Assembly: GCF_025465275.1 (NCBI RefSeq)
Contig: NZ_JAODNK010000002.1
Span: 34,065-98,064, forward strand
Length of the DNA: 64,000 nt
Origin: Nocardia sp.
GTDB lineage: Bacteria; Actinomycetota; Actinomycetes; Mycobacteriales; Mycobacteriaceae
Direction: 5' to 3'
The position numbers and the translations under genes were made by a program. The notes beneath the pieces were generated by a model that searched no databases, was not told where the DNA came from, and was given only the letters and a program-made list of their open reading frames with translations. Below are positions 8,089 through 15,853 of this stretch, piece by piece (position 1 is the stretch's first letter; the number at the start of each line of letters is the position of its first letter).

Positions 8089-8234
8089 GGATCCACGGTA
8101 TGCCTGCGTGAAGGGGTCCAGGGGTTCAAAGAACAAGAACGCGAAAGAGTCTGGACGGTCCGCCAGTCTGAATATCCTTATATCACAACGTCTTTCGCCT
8201 TTCCGGGTCAGTTCTGTGGCGGTAGAATAGAAAC

Positions 8235-9734
8235 ATGAATCCGGGGGGAGAAACCACAATCGTATCGAGTGCACACGCACTCGATACCGCGGTCGAATCA
8301 CTCCTGGACGCCTCCCTCACGCCACTGCTCGACGACGAATTCATCGCAGTGATGCGGGACGTCGAGACCAGCATGCGGAAGCTCGAAGCGGTCAAGCACC
8401 GCTTCGTCACCGAAACCAGCACCCGATCTTTGGCGGCGCGCGCCGGATCGGCGTCGCCAGTGAAGTTCCTGGAACAGACCCTGCGGTTGAGCCACGCGGA
8501 CGCGGCCTCCCGGGTGAACGCGGCGAAGCAGTTGAGCCCGCAACCCGCCCTCGGTGGGGAACTGGACCCGGAACTGGCGTATGTCGCCGAAGCTCAACGC
8601 GACGGGGACATTTCGGTCGATCATGTACGCAGGATCGCGCAGATCATCAAGCGGATCCCGTGCGCGATCGATCCGGGTCAGAGGGAACTGGCCGAGGAAG
8701 TGCTGACCACCTACGCGCGGACCGGGAGCCCGGACAAGCTGCTCGATCTCGGAGAGACCATCCTGGCGCACATCGACCCGGACGGCACCCTCACCCAGGA
8801 CACCGACCGCGAACGCATGCGCGGGCTCACCCTCGGACGCAAACGCGCCGACGGCATGTCGGCACTGAACGGAGAACTCACCGCGCCACTGCGGGAAGTG
8901 CTCGAGCCGTTGTTCGCCAAGTTCGCCCGCCCCGGCATGTGCAACCCCGAGGACCCGGACAGCCCGAAGGTCGCCGACCGGACCCTCAACCTGAAGAAGC
9001 TGCAAGCGGCGGCCGAGCGTGACACCCGTAGTGTGGCGCAACGCAATCATGATGCGCTGCTGGCAGTGCTGCGTTTCGAGATCGACCGCAAAAAGCTCGG
9101 CTCGCACCGGGGGTTGCCGGTCGAGGCGATCATCACCATGCGCTTGGAAGACGTCGAACGCGGCACCGGGATCGCCACGACCGCTACCGGTGGCACCTTG
9201 TCCATCCCGGAAGCCCTCGCGCTCGCGGCCGGAACCCGCCCGCTGCTCGCGGTGCTCAATAGGGCGGGGATGCCGTTGTATCTGGGTCGGGGTCGGCACC
9301 GGTTGGCCAGCCCTGCACAGCGACTGGCGTTGATCGCCTCGGAGAAGGGGTGCACCCGACCCGGGTGCAGTGCCCCGGCGTCGGTGTCGGCGGTACACCA
9401 TGTCACCGAATGGGCGAACGACGGGCGCACCGATATCGACAACCTCACCCTCGCCTGCGACGGCTGCCACGCCATGATCCACGACGGGCCCGGCGGCTGG
9501 AAAACCGTTGTGATGGGGGACGATTCGCCTTACCCGGGCCGGATCGGGTGGATCGCCCCGACGCATATCGATCCGACCGGGACCCCGCAGGTCAATCACC
9601 TGCACCACACCGATGAGCTGATGGCCGACACCATCACCACGATCCGGGCGCGCGACCGATCGCAGCGTGAGCAGCGGCAAGCGTGGCTCGATGCCCGCAA
9701 AACCACCCGCTCCTCGACCCCCACCCGCCAATAG
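8235..9734 (+). CDS. DUF222 / HNH endonuclease protein, 13E12 repeat family
   Basis: A 499-residue protein. Seen: an all-helical DUF222 region over about 1-300 (with FLEQTLRLSHADAASRVNAAKQL and the VDHVRRI stretch) and a C-terminal HNH nuclease domain, CTRPGCSAP then HHVTEWANDGRTDIDNL and a final CDGCHAMIH, giving the Cys pairs and the H-N-H residues. Known: this is the REP13E12-type family, multi-copy in mycobacteria and nocardiae and used as a phage attachment site in M. tuberculosis; its role is unclear. The extreme 3' end is duplicated downstream. ATG 8235 is taken; no strong Shine-Dalgarno is seen. Confidence 0.9.
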   Translation: MNPGGETTIVSSAHALDTAVESLLDASLTPLLDDEFIAVMRDVETSMRKLEAVKHRFVTETSTRSLAARAGSASPVKFLEQTLRLSHADAASRVNAAKQLSPQPALGGELDPELAYVAEAQRDGDISVDHVRRIAQIIKRIPCAIDPGQRELAEEVLTTYARTGSPDKLLDLGETILAHIDPDGTLTQDTDRERMRGLTLGRKRADGMSALNGELTAPLREVLEPLFAKFARPGMCNPEDPDSPKVADRTLNLKKLQAAAERDTRSVAQRNHDALLAVLRFEIDRKKLGSHRGLPVEAIITMRLEDVERGTGIATTATGGTLSIPEALALAAGTRPLLAVLNRAGMPLYLGRGRHRLASPAQRLALIASEKGCTRPGCSAPASVSAVHHVTEWANDGRTDIDNLTLACDGCHAMIHDGPGGWKTVVMGDDSPYPGRIGWIAPTHIDPTGTPQVNHLHHTDELMADTITTIRARDRSQREQRQAWLDARKTTRSSTPTRQ

Positions 9735-9752
9735 CGGGTCCACCCCCTGTAG

Positions 9753-9777
9753 ACACCGTCAGGCTGGTCCTGACGGT
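9753..9777 (+). terminator. Hairpin after the DUF222-HNH gene
   Basis: Perfect 10-bp stem CACCGTCAGG / CCTGACGGTG with loop CTGGT, 18 bp after the stop codon. There is no T-run, as is usual for actinomycete terminator hairpins. Function is inferred from position. Confidence 0.6.
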
Positions 9778-9948
9778 GCTACAAGGCGTTGCCCACCGAG
9801 GTTTTCGTGGCCGTCGACACCGATCAACCAGATCCGAGCCCAGCCCCAGGCCCAGCGACCACAACGGCAGGCGTGCCTCGATGCCCGCAAACCGACCACA
9901 CCTCGACCCCGACCCCGACCCGCGAATAGCGAGTCCCACCCCTGTAGA

Positions 9949-9973
9949 CACCGTCAGGTTGATCCTGGCGGTG
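9949..9973 (+). terminator. Second copy of the hairpin in the duplicated 3' end
   Basis: Stem CACCGTCAGG / CCTGGCGGTG with loop TTGAT. The one changed base keeps a G-U pair, so the stem stays foldable while the surrounding copy has decayed. Confidence 0.45.
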
Positions 9974-10021
9974 CCACAGGCCGTTGCCCGACTTGGTGTT
10001 TCAGGTCTTGGTCTTTGAATC

Positions 10022-10560
10022 TTTGTCTTTTCGTGTTGTATCTCTGAAACCGGACCACAGCCGGTCTTCCGGCTGGTACCGCAGGTCAGCTCCTGACCGC
10101 GGAAGGTAAATCGGGTACCCCACCCGACGCCACCAGCACGGCCATCTCGAGCCTTGCTCGCACCCGGAACCCCGACACCTTCTTTCGACGCAAGGAACCC
10201 AGGTGCACCGGCTTCTCGCGGCCTCGAAACCACCCCGAAGCGGGCACCACACAGCACTTCTCCCGGACCGCACAGCCCGTATCCGCACCGTACAGACCCG
10301 ATAACCGTTGTGCCGCCGAGACACCCGCTGTGCGATCCCCGACGCCCGACGGGTTCTATGCCGAAACGGTCGGTGCACCGGGGTTTCTTGCATCCCGAGC
10401 GGTTTTGCGCCCCCGGGTGCGAGCAGAGCTCGAGATGGCCGTGCTGGGCACGTCGGGAGAGGTATCCGATCCTTCCGCAGTTGGGAGAGATTACCTGCGG
10501 TACCAGCACGGTCGACCGGCTGTGGTCCGGTTCTCGAGAACAAGACCCCAAAGACAAAGA
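10022..10560. repeat. Long imperfect inverted repeat, arms about 190 bp
   Basis: The segment 10022-10211 matches the reverse complement of 10369-10560 along its length, with small gaps. Shared blocks are ACCGGACCACAGCCGGTC (10050 region, and its complement near 10515), CTGGTACCGCAGGT, GCGGAAGG, CAGCACGGCCATCTCGAG, GCTCGCACCCGG and GGTGCACCG. The intervening 157 bp is not repeated. No open frame here looks like a gene and no transposase is present. The element fills the gap between the DUF222-HNH relic and the next operon. It could be two oppositely oriented copies of a dispersed repeat, or an inverted duplication. Confidence 0.75.
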
Positions 10561-10724
10561 CTTGCTTTCGCTCTTATGGGGGTCTTCCCTGAGTTGCGTG
10601 TGCCGGTCTTTCGGTAACTTCGGAATGGTGCAGCAGCCGCCGACAACTCGTGCCTTGACCAGATTCGGACTCCCGGGCCATCGATGTGCGATGCGGGTGT
10701 CCGCAGTGAGCAGCTACGCCTGAG

Positions 10725-12143
10725 ATGCGCTGGCTCCGGATTGCGGTAGTGGTGCTCGGCGGTTGGCTGTGCATGATCGGGCTCGTCGGCGGGGCGGTGG
10801 CGCACGCCGATGGCGGGGTGGCTGGAAGCGATCTCATGGTGGCTCAGTCGCTGGGCGACCGAGAGTTGACGGTTGTCATCCGGCGAGCGGAACCGGTGCC
10901 GGGGCCGCTGCGGGTGGACATCATTACGCATACCGGTTCTGCGGCAGGCACTCTCGCGCTGGGTGTCACGCCTTCGGATCGAGGCGGGGACGGGTCATCC
11001 GGCAACGTTGTTCTGGGCGATCGGGCCGGTGTCTATTCGGCGACGCTGCACGTGGACCATGCGGGGCCGTGGGAGCTGGTGGTCGGGGATGGCGATCAGG
11101 TGGCGCATATACCGTTTCTGGTGGCGGCTACGGTCGTAACACCGTGGGAGCGAGCGGCTTACGGCGGATTCTTCGGGGCCGGTGTGCTGCTGCTCGTTTC
11201 GATCGGCACGGCGATGGTGTCCAAGCGCGGGTGGCCGACGCTATTGCCCGCGGGCGCGATGATTGCGGCGCTGGCGGTCGGCATTACCGGGGCGACGCTG
11301 TCCGCGAGTGCGCCGCTGCCGCGACCGGCGGGCAGTCTGCTCGATCCCACCTCGGATTCGATCGGCGATCCATATCCGGAGCGGCAGTTGCCGATGACGA
11401 CGAATTACTCACGGCCGCCGGTGAATCTGACCTTGACCACGCGTGGGGTGGCGGAGACGAGTCATCCCACCGAGCTGATCCTGTCGCTCACCGATGCGGC
11501 CACCGGGCGGCCCGTGGACGATCTGCTGGTCAATGATGACGCCCTACTGCACCTGATGATCGTCGGCCCGAACGGCAGTTTCTGGCATCGGCACCCGATT
11601 CGTACCGGACCGGGTGAGTATCGGATTCGCCTCACTCTCAACCAGTCCGGCGATTACGGGGTTGCGGCGGAGATCGCACGCCGCGGTGGCGGAGTGCAGC
11701 TACTGCGGTCCGCGCTGCATGTTTCCGGCGACTCCACCCCGGTCTCCGCTCCCACTCCCGCCGGGGCCGAGTTCGTGCCCACCGCGCTGGTTGCGGGCGA
11801 ACCCGGCACGCTCACTACACATTTCGGCGGATCCTTGGATCTGCAACCCTGGCTCGGCATGGTCGGTCATCTCATTGCCGTCGGCCCACTGCCCGATGGG
11901 ATACCCACCGGCTCGGCCGCCGCAGCCGCTCCGATCTGGGCGCATGCGCACGCCATGGCACCGATGCTCGCCCCCGGCGCGCAATTGCCGGACGAGACTG
12001 TCGCCGCGTACGGCCCGGATGTCTCGTTCACCTTCACTTTCCCACTGCCTGGCCGATATCTGGTCTGGGCGCAGGCCGAACGTGGATATTCCGTGCTGAC
12101 CGTGCCCACTACGGTCGATGTCCGGGCGAAGGAGCCACAATGA
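10725..12143 (+). CDS. Membrane-anchored envelope protein with CopC/YtkA-like His-rich domains
   Basis: 472 residues. Seen: a signal peptide (1-29, ending AVAHADGG), a beta-rich domain (30-135), two transmembrane segments (about 143-165 and 170-193), then two extracytoplasmic domains. The first contains LLHLMIVGPNGSFWHRHP, the second VGHLIAVGP and a His cluster WAHAHAMAP, ending in a beta strand pattern PGRYLVWAQAERGYSVLTV. Known: similar His-containing beta-sandwich domains occur in copper and YtkA-like envelope proteins. Inferred: an exported metal-handling or cofactor-delivery protein. The stop overlaps the next start (ATGA), making it the first gene of a four-gene operon. Confidence 0.75.
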   Translation: MRWLRIAVVVLGGWLCMIGLVGGAVAHADGGVAGSDLMVAQSLGDRELTVVIRRAEPVPGPLRVDIITHTGSAAGTLALGVTPSDRGGDGSSGNVVLGDRAGVYSATLHVDHAGPWELVVGDGDQVAHIPFLVAATVVTPWERAAYGGFFGAGVLLLVSIGTAMVSKRGWPTLLPAGAMIAALAVGITGATLSASAPLPRPAGSLLDPTSDSIGDPYPERQLPMTTNYSRPPVNLTLTTRGVAETSHPTELILSLTDAATGRPVDDLLVNDDALLHLMIVGPNGSFWHRHPIRTGPGEYRIRLTLNQSGDYGVAAEIARRGGGVQLLRSALHVSGDSTPVSAPTPAGAEFVPTALVAGEPGTLTTHFGGSLDLQPWLGMVGHLIAVGPLPDGIPTGSAAAAAPIWAHAHAMAPMLAPGAQLPDETVAAYGPDVSFTFTFPLPGRYLVWAQAERGYSVLTVPTTVDVRAKEPQ

Positions 12144-12544
12144 CCACTCGCAGGGGATTGCTGTTGGTCGCCGCCGCAGTGATCGTGGCGCTGGCGACCT
12201 GGTGGCTGTGGCCGAGCGATTCCGCACCGGCGCAGCGGATGACCGCCGGGCCGTACCGCGTCCAGCTGACCGTCAGCGACGGCTCGGCGCATACCGGCGA
12301 TAATTCGGCCGAGCTGGAGATCACCGATCAGCAAGGCAAACCCGCTGCACCGGACCGGGTTTCGGTACAGCCCGCCATGCCGCAGATGGGCCATGCGGTG
12401 CCACCGGCCACCGCCGCCACCGTCACACCCGGCCACTACCGCGCCACCGTGAATCTGCCGATGCCGGGGCAGTGGGAGATCACGGTGGACCTGTCCGGCC
12501 CGCAGGGCACCGGGCGGGCCACCTTTTCGGTCCGAACCAACTGA
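12140..12544 (+). CDS. FixH/YtkA-like membrane-anchored protein
   Basis: 134 residues. Seen: one N-terminal membrane anchor (LLLVAAAVIVALATWWLW) and a single extracytoplasmic beta domain with MTAGPYRVQLTV, the Met/His stretch VQPAMPQMGHAVPP and a C-terminal PGQWEITVDLSGPQGTGRATF. This layout matches FixH/YtkA domains, which in known cases assist copper or cytochrome oxidase assembly. The start overlaps the preceding stop by 4 bp. The stop codon lies inside the first unit of an 18-bp tandem repeat. Confidence 0.75.
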   Translation: MTTRRGLLLVAAAVIVALATWWLWPSDSAPAQRMTAGPYRVQLTVSDGSAHTGDNSAELEITDQQGKPAAPDRVSVQPAMPQMGHAVPPATAATVTPGHYRATVNLPMPGQWEITVDLSGPQGTGRATFSVRTN

Positions 12545-12599
12545 GCCGTCGAACAACTGAGCCGTCCGAACCACTTGAACCGTCCGAGCCAACTGACCC
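12530..12599. repeat. Four-unit 18-bp tandem repeat in an operon spacer
   Basis: Four consecutive copies: GTCCGAACCAACTGAGCC (12530-12547), a 16-bp variant (12548-12563), GTCCGAACCACTTGAACC (12564-12581) and GTCCGAGCCAACTGACCC (12582-12599). The first unit contains the stop codon of the FixH-like gene, and the array ends 15 bp before the next start, with AGGAGC as ribosome site between. It looks like slipped-strand expansion of a gene end and separates two otherwise tightly spaced genes. Confidence 0.8.
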
Positions 12600-12614
12600 G
12601 ATCAGGAGCAGCAC

Positions 12615-13739
12615 ATGGACCTCACCGCATCCGGGCGCGGGATAACCACCTCGGTGGCCTCCCCCGCCACCTCCCTCCGCCCCTGGCTACCCGCGTCGAT
12701 CCTGTTCGCCGCCACCATGACCTGGGCGGTCGGCGCCACCTGGGATATCCAGTGGCACAGCGACGTCGGCCCGGACACCTTCTTCACCCTGCCGCACCTG
12801 TTCATCTACGCCAGCGCGGCCATGGCCGGATTCACCAGTCTCGCAGTCATTCTTACTACCACGGCGGCGGGGCGCGCGGGCAGGAGCGTCGACGCGACCC
12901 TCGGCGGACCGGGCATCGGCGTCTTCGGCCGGACCTTCACCGCACCGCTCGGCTATCTGGTGACAAGCCTGGGCGCGGCGTCCTTCCTGTTGTACGGACT
13001 GTGGGATCTGTGGTGGCACAGCCTGTACGGCTTCGACGCGATCATCGATTCACCGCCGCACATCGGACTCTTCCTGTCCAGCACCGTCACCTCGGTGGGC
13101 ACGGTCATCGTCTTCGCCGCAGCGCGCGAACAGCGGTGGGGGCAACTCGGTGCGCTCGTGTGCCTCGGGAATCTGCTGGTCTCCAGCACGATCACCGCGC
13201 TGGCCGTGCAGCGGCTCAGCGGCGGCACGATTCGATGGACCGTCGTGGTGACCGCATTCATGGCGCTGATTCTGCTGGTCACCGGCGCCTCGTTCCGCAA
13301 GGGCGGCGCGACGATCACCGCCCTCGCGGCGGCCGCCATGCAGGGCTTGTTCTGGTGGTTCGCGCCGTGGGCCGCACGGGCCTACGCGGATTTCGTGGGA
13401 CTGCCTATGCGCGAGCATATTCGGGGAATTCCGGCGACCCCGGCATTGATTCCGCTGTGCCTGATCCCGGTGGGCATTGTCGTCGATCTGCTGTTGCGTC
13501 GTACCGGGCGCACCATCCGGCTGCTTCCGGTGCTGGCCGGCGCGCTCAGCGGCGCCATTGTCGCACTGTGCGCGCCCTGGCAGAACATCCTCATCTACGG
13601 CGGTTCCCTGCCCGTGACCGCGACCATTATCGGCACCACCGTCTTCGGCGCGATCTTCGGCGCCATCGCCGGTTTCCTCGGCCAGGGTTTCGGCGACATG
13701 CTGCGCCTCGCCGCCCCGACCATCGGAGCCCGCGCATGA
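12615..13739 (+). CDS. Polytopic membrane protein with duplicated WD-WH-G-D-PH motif
   Basis: 374 residues with about nine to ten hydrophobic segments. Seen: an internal repeat in which W43-D44, W47-H48, G52, D54, P60-H61 recurs as W130-D131, W134-H135, G139, D141, P148-H149, each next to a membrane helix. The four histidines could bind heme or metal (inference). Resembling membrane proteins with WDxxWH motifs occur beside copper/oxidase-type genes in other bacteria as far as I recall, without a defined function. AGGAGC precedes ATG 12615, and the stop overlaps the next gene (ATGA). Confidence 0.75.
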   Translation: MDLTASGRGITTSVASPATSLRPWLPASILFAATMTWAVGATWDIQWHSDVGPDTFFTLPHLFIYASAAMAGFTSLAVILTTTAAGRAGRSVDATLGGPGIGVFGRTFTAPLGYLVTSLGAASFLLYGLWDLWWHSLYGFDAIIDSPPHIGLFLSSTVTSVGTVIVFAAAREQRWGQLGALVCLGNLLVSSTITALAVQRLSGGTIRWTVVVTAFMALILLVTGASFRKGGATITALAAAAMQGLFWWFAPWAARAYADFVGLPMREHIRGIPATPALIPLCLIPVGIVVDLLLRRTGRTIRLLPVLAGALSGAIVALCAPWQNILIYGGSLPVTATIIGTTVFGAIFGAIAGFLGQGFGDMLRLAAPTIGARA

Positions 13740-14296
13740 TCGCCCGACTGTTGTCCACCGCCGCAACACTTTTCGCCGTCCTGGGACTGCTGGCGACCGC
13801 TACCGGGACCGCCGCCGCCTATCAGCCGGTCGATATCGTGCACAGCGAGCACGTCCAAGCGGGTCCGTACAGCCTCACCATCGGATTCAGCCAGTGGCCG
13901 CTGCGGGCATTGCAATCACTGGATTTCACCTTCGATCCGGAAGGCGGCATCGCCGATAAGTCAGGCACCCTGACCACGATCCGGCCCAACGGCCAAATCA
14001 GCAAATCCCAGCCCCTCTCCCGCCACCCTCGTAAACACGAGGTCTGGGGTCTGGACGTCAGATCGCTTGATCAACAGGGCAATTGGACCTTTCGCTTCAC
14101 CATCGACGGCCCGCAGGGCCAAGGTGTCGGCGAACTCCGTGACCTCACGGTCCTGCAGCAACCCGGTCCCCCGCTGTCCATCAGCTGGGCCGTGAGTTCC
14201 CTCCCGCTCCTGGGCCTGATCATCTTCCTGACCTACGCCTGGCGCCGCACCCGCCGCACAACAGCCGACAAGCGCGAATTGGTCGGTACCACCTGA
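13736..14296 (+). CDS. Secreted, C-terminally anchored protein of the envelope operon
   Basis: 186 residues. Seen: signal peptide (cleavage near TGTAAA-YQP), a beta-rich exported domain starting VDIVHSEHVQAGPYSLTIGFS with an HxxH pair, a central GLDVRSLDQQGNWTFRFTIDGP that resembles the FixH-like gene's beta pattern, and a C-terminal membrane helix (about 150-168) followed by a basic tail. Inferred: works with the other three operon products in the envelope. No family with known function recognised. Coding continues from the 4-bp overlap with the upstream gene; a convergent hydrolase relic and MarR gene follow. Confidence 0.75.
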   Translation: MIARLLSTAATLFAVLGLLATATGTAAAYQPVDIVHSEHVQAGPYSLTIGFSQWPLRALQSLDFTFDPEGGIADKSGTLTTIRPNGQISKSQPLSRHPRKHEVWGLDVRSLDQQGNWTFRFTIDGPQGQGVGELRDLTVLQQPGPPLSISWAVSSLPLLGLIIFLTYAWRRTRRTTADKRELVGTT

Positions 14297-14376
14297 GCAT
14301 GAGGGCGGGGGTCGATTTGGTTGTCACTCAACGACTTCGACCACCGCTCGCATTGTCGCGTGTAATGATGGCCGAT

Positions 14377-14575
14377 ATGCCGCTCTACGTGCACGAGGCA
14401 GGCGATCGGGGAGCTCCCGCCGTGATTCTGCGCTGCCGCATTCACCTCAGGTCTGGCGCGGCTGGTGCCTGGGGTCGGACATGCCTGGAACGGCGAGCAG
14501 CCCGAACTCTTCACCGCCCTGATCCGCGCCCGCGTCACGGGCGGACCGCTGCTCACCGAGCTCCGCATTCCGTGA
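14377..14575 (+). pseudogene. Alpha/beta hydrolase remnant with internal deletion
   Basis: The first 18 codons from ATG 14377 read as a typical hydrolase N-terminus, MPLYVHEAGDRGAPAVIL. After a break near 14430, and in a frame shifted by +1, a hydrolase C-terminus follows, LARLVPGVGHAWNGEQPELF to TGA 14573-14575, including the catalytic-His loop VGHAW. The central 150-200 residues with the nucleophile are missing. This is a gene lost by internal deletion. It abuts the convergent MarR gene, its likely former partner (inference). Confidence 0.7.
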
Positions 14576-14585
14576 TCCGGACCGC

Positions 14586-15068
14586 TCAGACCGACTTGTA
14601 TCCGGGGTGTATGCCCGGTGTGAGGCCCTGATCGGCGGCGATGCGGCCGAGTAGTTCGGCGAGTTGCTGATGCTCTTCGTCGGTGAGGGAACGGCACAGC
14701 TGTGCCTCATTTTTAATGGCGACCGCGCCCAGTTCCCCCAGTGTCGCTTGACCTTTCGGGGTCAGATACAGGGCATGCAGGCGGCGGTCGTCCGGATTGC
14801 GCTTGCGTTCGATCAGGCCGCGCTCTTCGAGCTTGTCGGCGAACTGCACGAAGCGGCTGGGCGGCATACCCAGATCATCGGCGAGTTCGCGCTGACTGCG
14901 GCCGGGCCGGAAGACGAGCGCGCGCAGTAGGCCCGCCTGCGCCGGTGTCAGGTCCAGCGCTGCCGTGCCCTCGGCGAATCTACTGGCGGCATGGGCTCCG
15001 ACCTGGGCAAGCAGGAATCCGACTGCCCTGGGTGTGCGGTGTCCGCCCGATCCTTCTTTCGTATCCAC
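14586..15068 (-). CDS. MarR family transcriptional regulator
   Basis: 160 residues. Seen: LTPAQAGLLRALVFRPGRSQRELADDL, the recognition helix in MPPSRFVQFADKLEERGLI and the wing KRNPDDRRLHALYLT, all typical of MarR. ATG 15068 is used. It is divergent from the membrane protein at 15172, with a promoter-operator between them, and convergent with a decayed hydrolase gene. Inferred: regulates itself and the 15172-16621 pair. Confidence 0.9.
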   Translation of the reverse strand: MDTKEGSGGHRTPRAVGFLLAQVGAHAASRFAEGTAALDLTPAQAGLLRALVFRPGRSQRELADDLGMPPSRFVQFADKLEERGLIERKRNPDDRRLHALYLTPKGQATLGELGAVAIKNEAQLCRSLTDEEHQQLAELLGRIAADQGLTPGIHPGYKSV

Positions 15069-15102
15069 GACGCAATGGTAGCAGCGAAGATACGATTCCC
15101 CA

Positions 15103-15132
15103 TTGACAATCGTTACAGTTTGTAATCATTAT
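15103..15132 (+). promoter_or_regulatory. Promoter with MarR-like dyad upstream of the 15172 gene
   Basis: A consensus -35 TTGACA (15103-15108) is followed after 18 bp by CATTAT (15127-15132). Between them lies the small dyad TTACA-GTT-TGTAA (15113-15125). An AT-rich dyad between -35 and -10 suits repression by the divergent MarR protein (inference). Confidence 0.55.
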
Positions 15133-15171
15133 TGAGTAAGTACGGTTCACCCGAGCTTGAGGATCGCCGCC

Positions 15172-15810
15172 ATGAGCACCACTACCGCCGCTCGCACCAC
15201 CACCGCTCGTATCAACCCTGCAGTTCTCGCCCCCGTCCTCGCCTTCGCGGCGTTCACCATCGCCTACGTGGCCACCAATGCCGGCGTCCCGCACCCCGAT
15301 GCCAGCGGCGCCGATGTGCTCGCCTACACGACCTCGCACACCGGACTGATCAATGCCGGAGCAGTGCTGATGCTGGTGTCGGCCACCCCGCTGGCCATAG
15401 CGGGCGCACTGCTGCAGCGCACGCTGCGCGCCCCGGCCATCGCCACCGTCGGCGCCGGGCTCGCTGCCGCCGCGCTCACCCTCAGCGCGCTGTTCGCCTG
15501 GGCCGGCGGACACCTCGCCGGCAGCAGCGCACCGGAATTGGCCCGCGCGATCGCCGACCTGGGTTATCTGACCGGTGGGCCCGCCTACTCCGCCGGGTTC
15601 GGACTGCTGATCATCGGGATTTCGATTCCGGCACTGCTGAATCGGCAGCTGCCGCGCGTACTGGTGTGGATCGGCTTCGCCATTGCCGCGGCCGCCGCGC
15701 TGTCCACGCTGGCCCTGGTTGCCTCGGGATTCGGTTACCTGCTGCCGGTGGTCCGGTTCGGCGGCCTGCTCTGGCTGATCGCCACCTCCGTAGTGCTGTC
15801 CCGGCGCTGA
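15172..15810 (+). CDS. Multi-pass membrane protein, DUF4386-like
   Basis: 212 residues with about six hydrophobic segments separated by short polar loops, such as PAVLAPVLAFAAFTIAYVA near the N-terminus and LVWIGFAIAAAAALSTLALV near the C-terminus. The start is ATG 15172, supported by TGAGGA (15158-15163); the frame is open upstream from 15157. The pattern resembles DUF4386 membrane proteins, whose function is unknown. It is followed by an SDR gene after 43 bp, and both are probably controlled by the divergent MarR. Confidence 0.7.
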   Translation: MSTTTAARTTTARINPAVLAPVLAFAAFTIAYVATNAGVPHPDASGADVLAYTTSHTGLINAGAVLMLVSATPLAIAGALLQRTLRAPAIATVGAGLAAAALTLSALFAWAGGHLAGSSAPELARAIADLGYLTGGPAYSAGFGLLIIGISIPALLNRQLPRVLVWIGFAIAAAAALSTLALVASGFGYLLPVVRFGGLLWLIATSVVLSRR

Positions 15811-15853
15811 ATTCACCTCCTTCCCTTTACTACTCATCGAAAGGCTCGATCTC

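Larger units (their letters stand above)
9622..9990. repeat. Degenerate tandem duplication of the DUF222-HNH gene 3' end
   Basis: Two imperfect copies of about 180 bp in direct orientation. The first (about 9622-9805) covers the last 35 codons, stop and hairpin of the HNH gene; the second (about 9812-9990) is a degraded non-coding copy. Shared blocks include CTCGATGCCCGCAAA (9687 and 9877), CTGTAGACACCGTCAGG (9746 and 9942) and GTTGCCC. The offset is 190-196 bp, so small indels have accumulated. The second copy is a relic of the same gene family. Confidence 0.75.

Noticed and set aside
10022..10560. The long inverted repeat as an insertion sequence or MITE
   Set aside because: No transposase, no target-site duplication visible and the arms face an unrepeated core. 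Left as an unexplained repeat.
12530..12599. Short tandem repeats considered as a CRISPR-like array
   Set aside because: Units are contiguous without spacers and no cas gene is near.
12575..13735. The long plus-strand frame (573 codons) running through the membrane protein gene
   Set aside because: Only its last 186 codons (from 13736) are a real gene. The earlier part is Arg/His-rich out-of-frame translation of the WD-WH protein.
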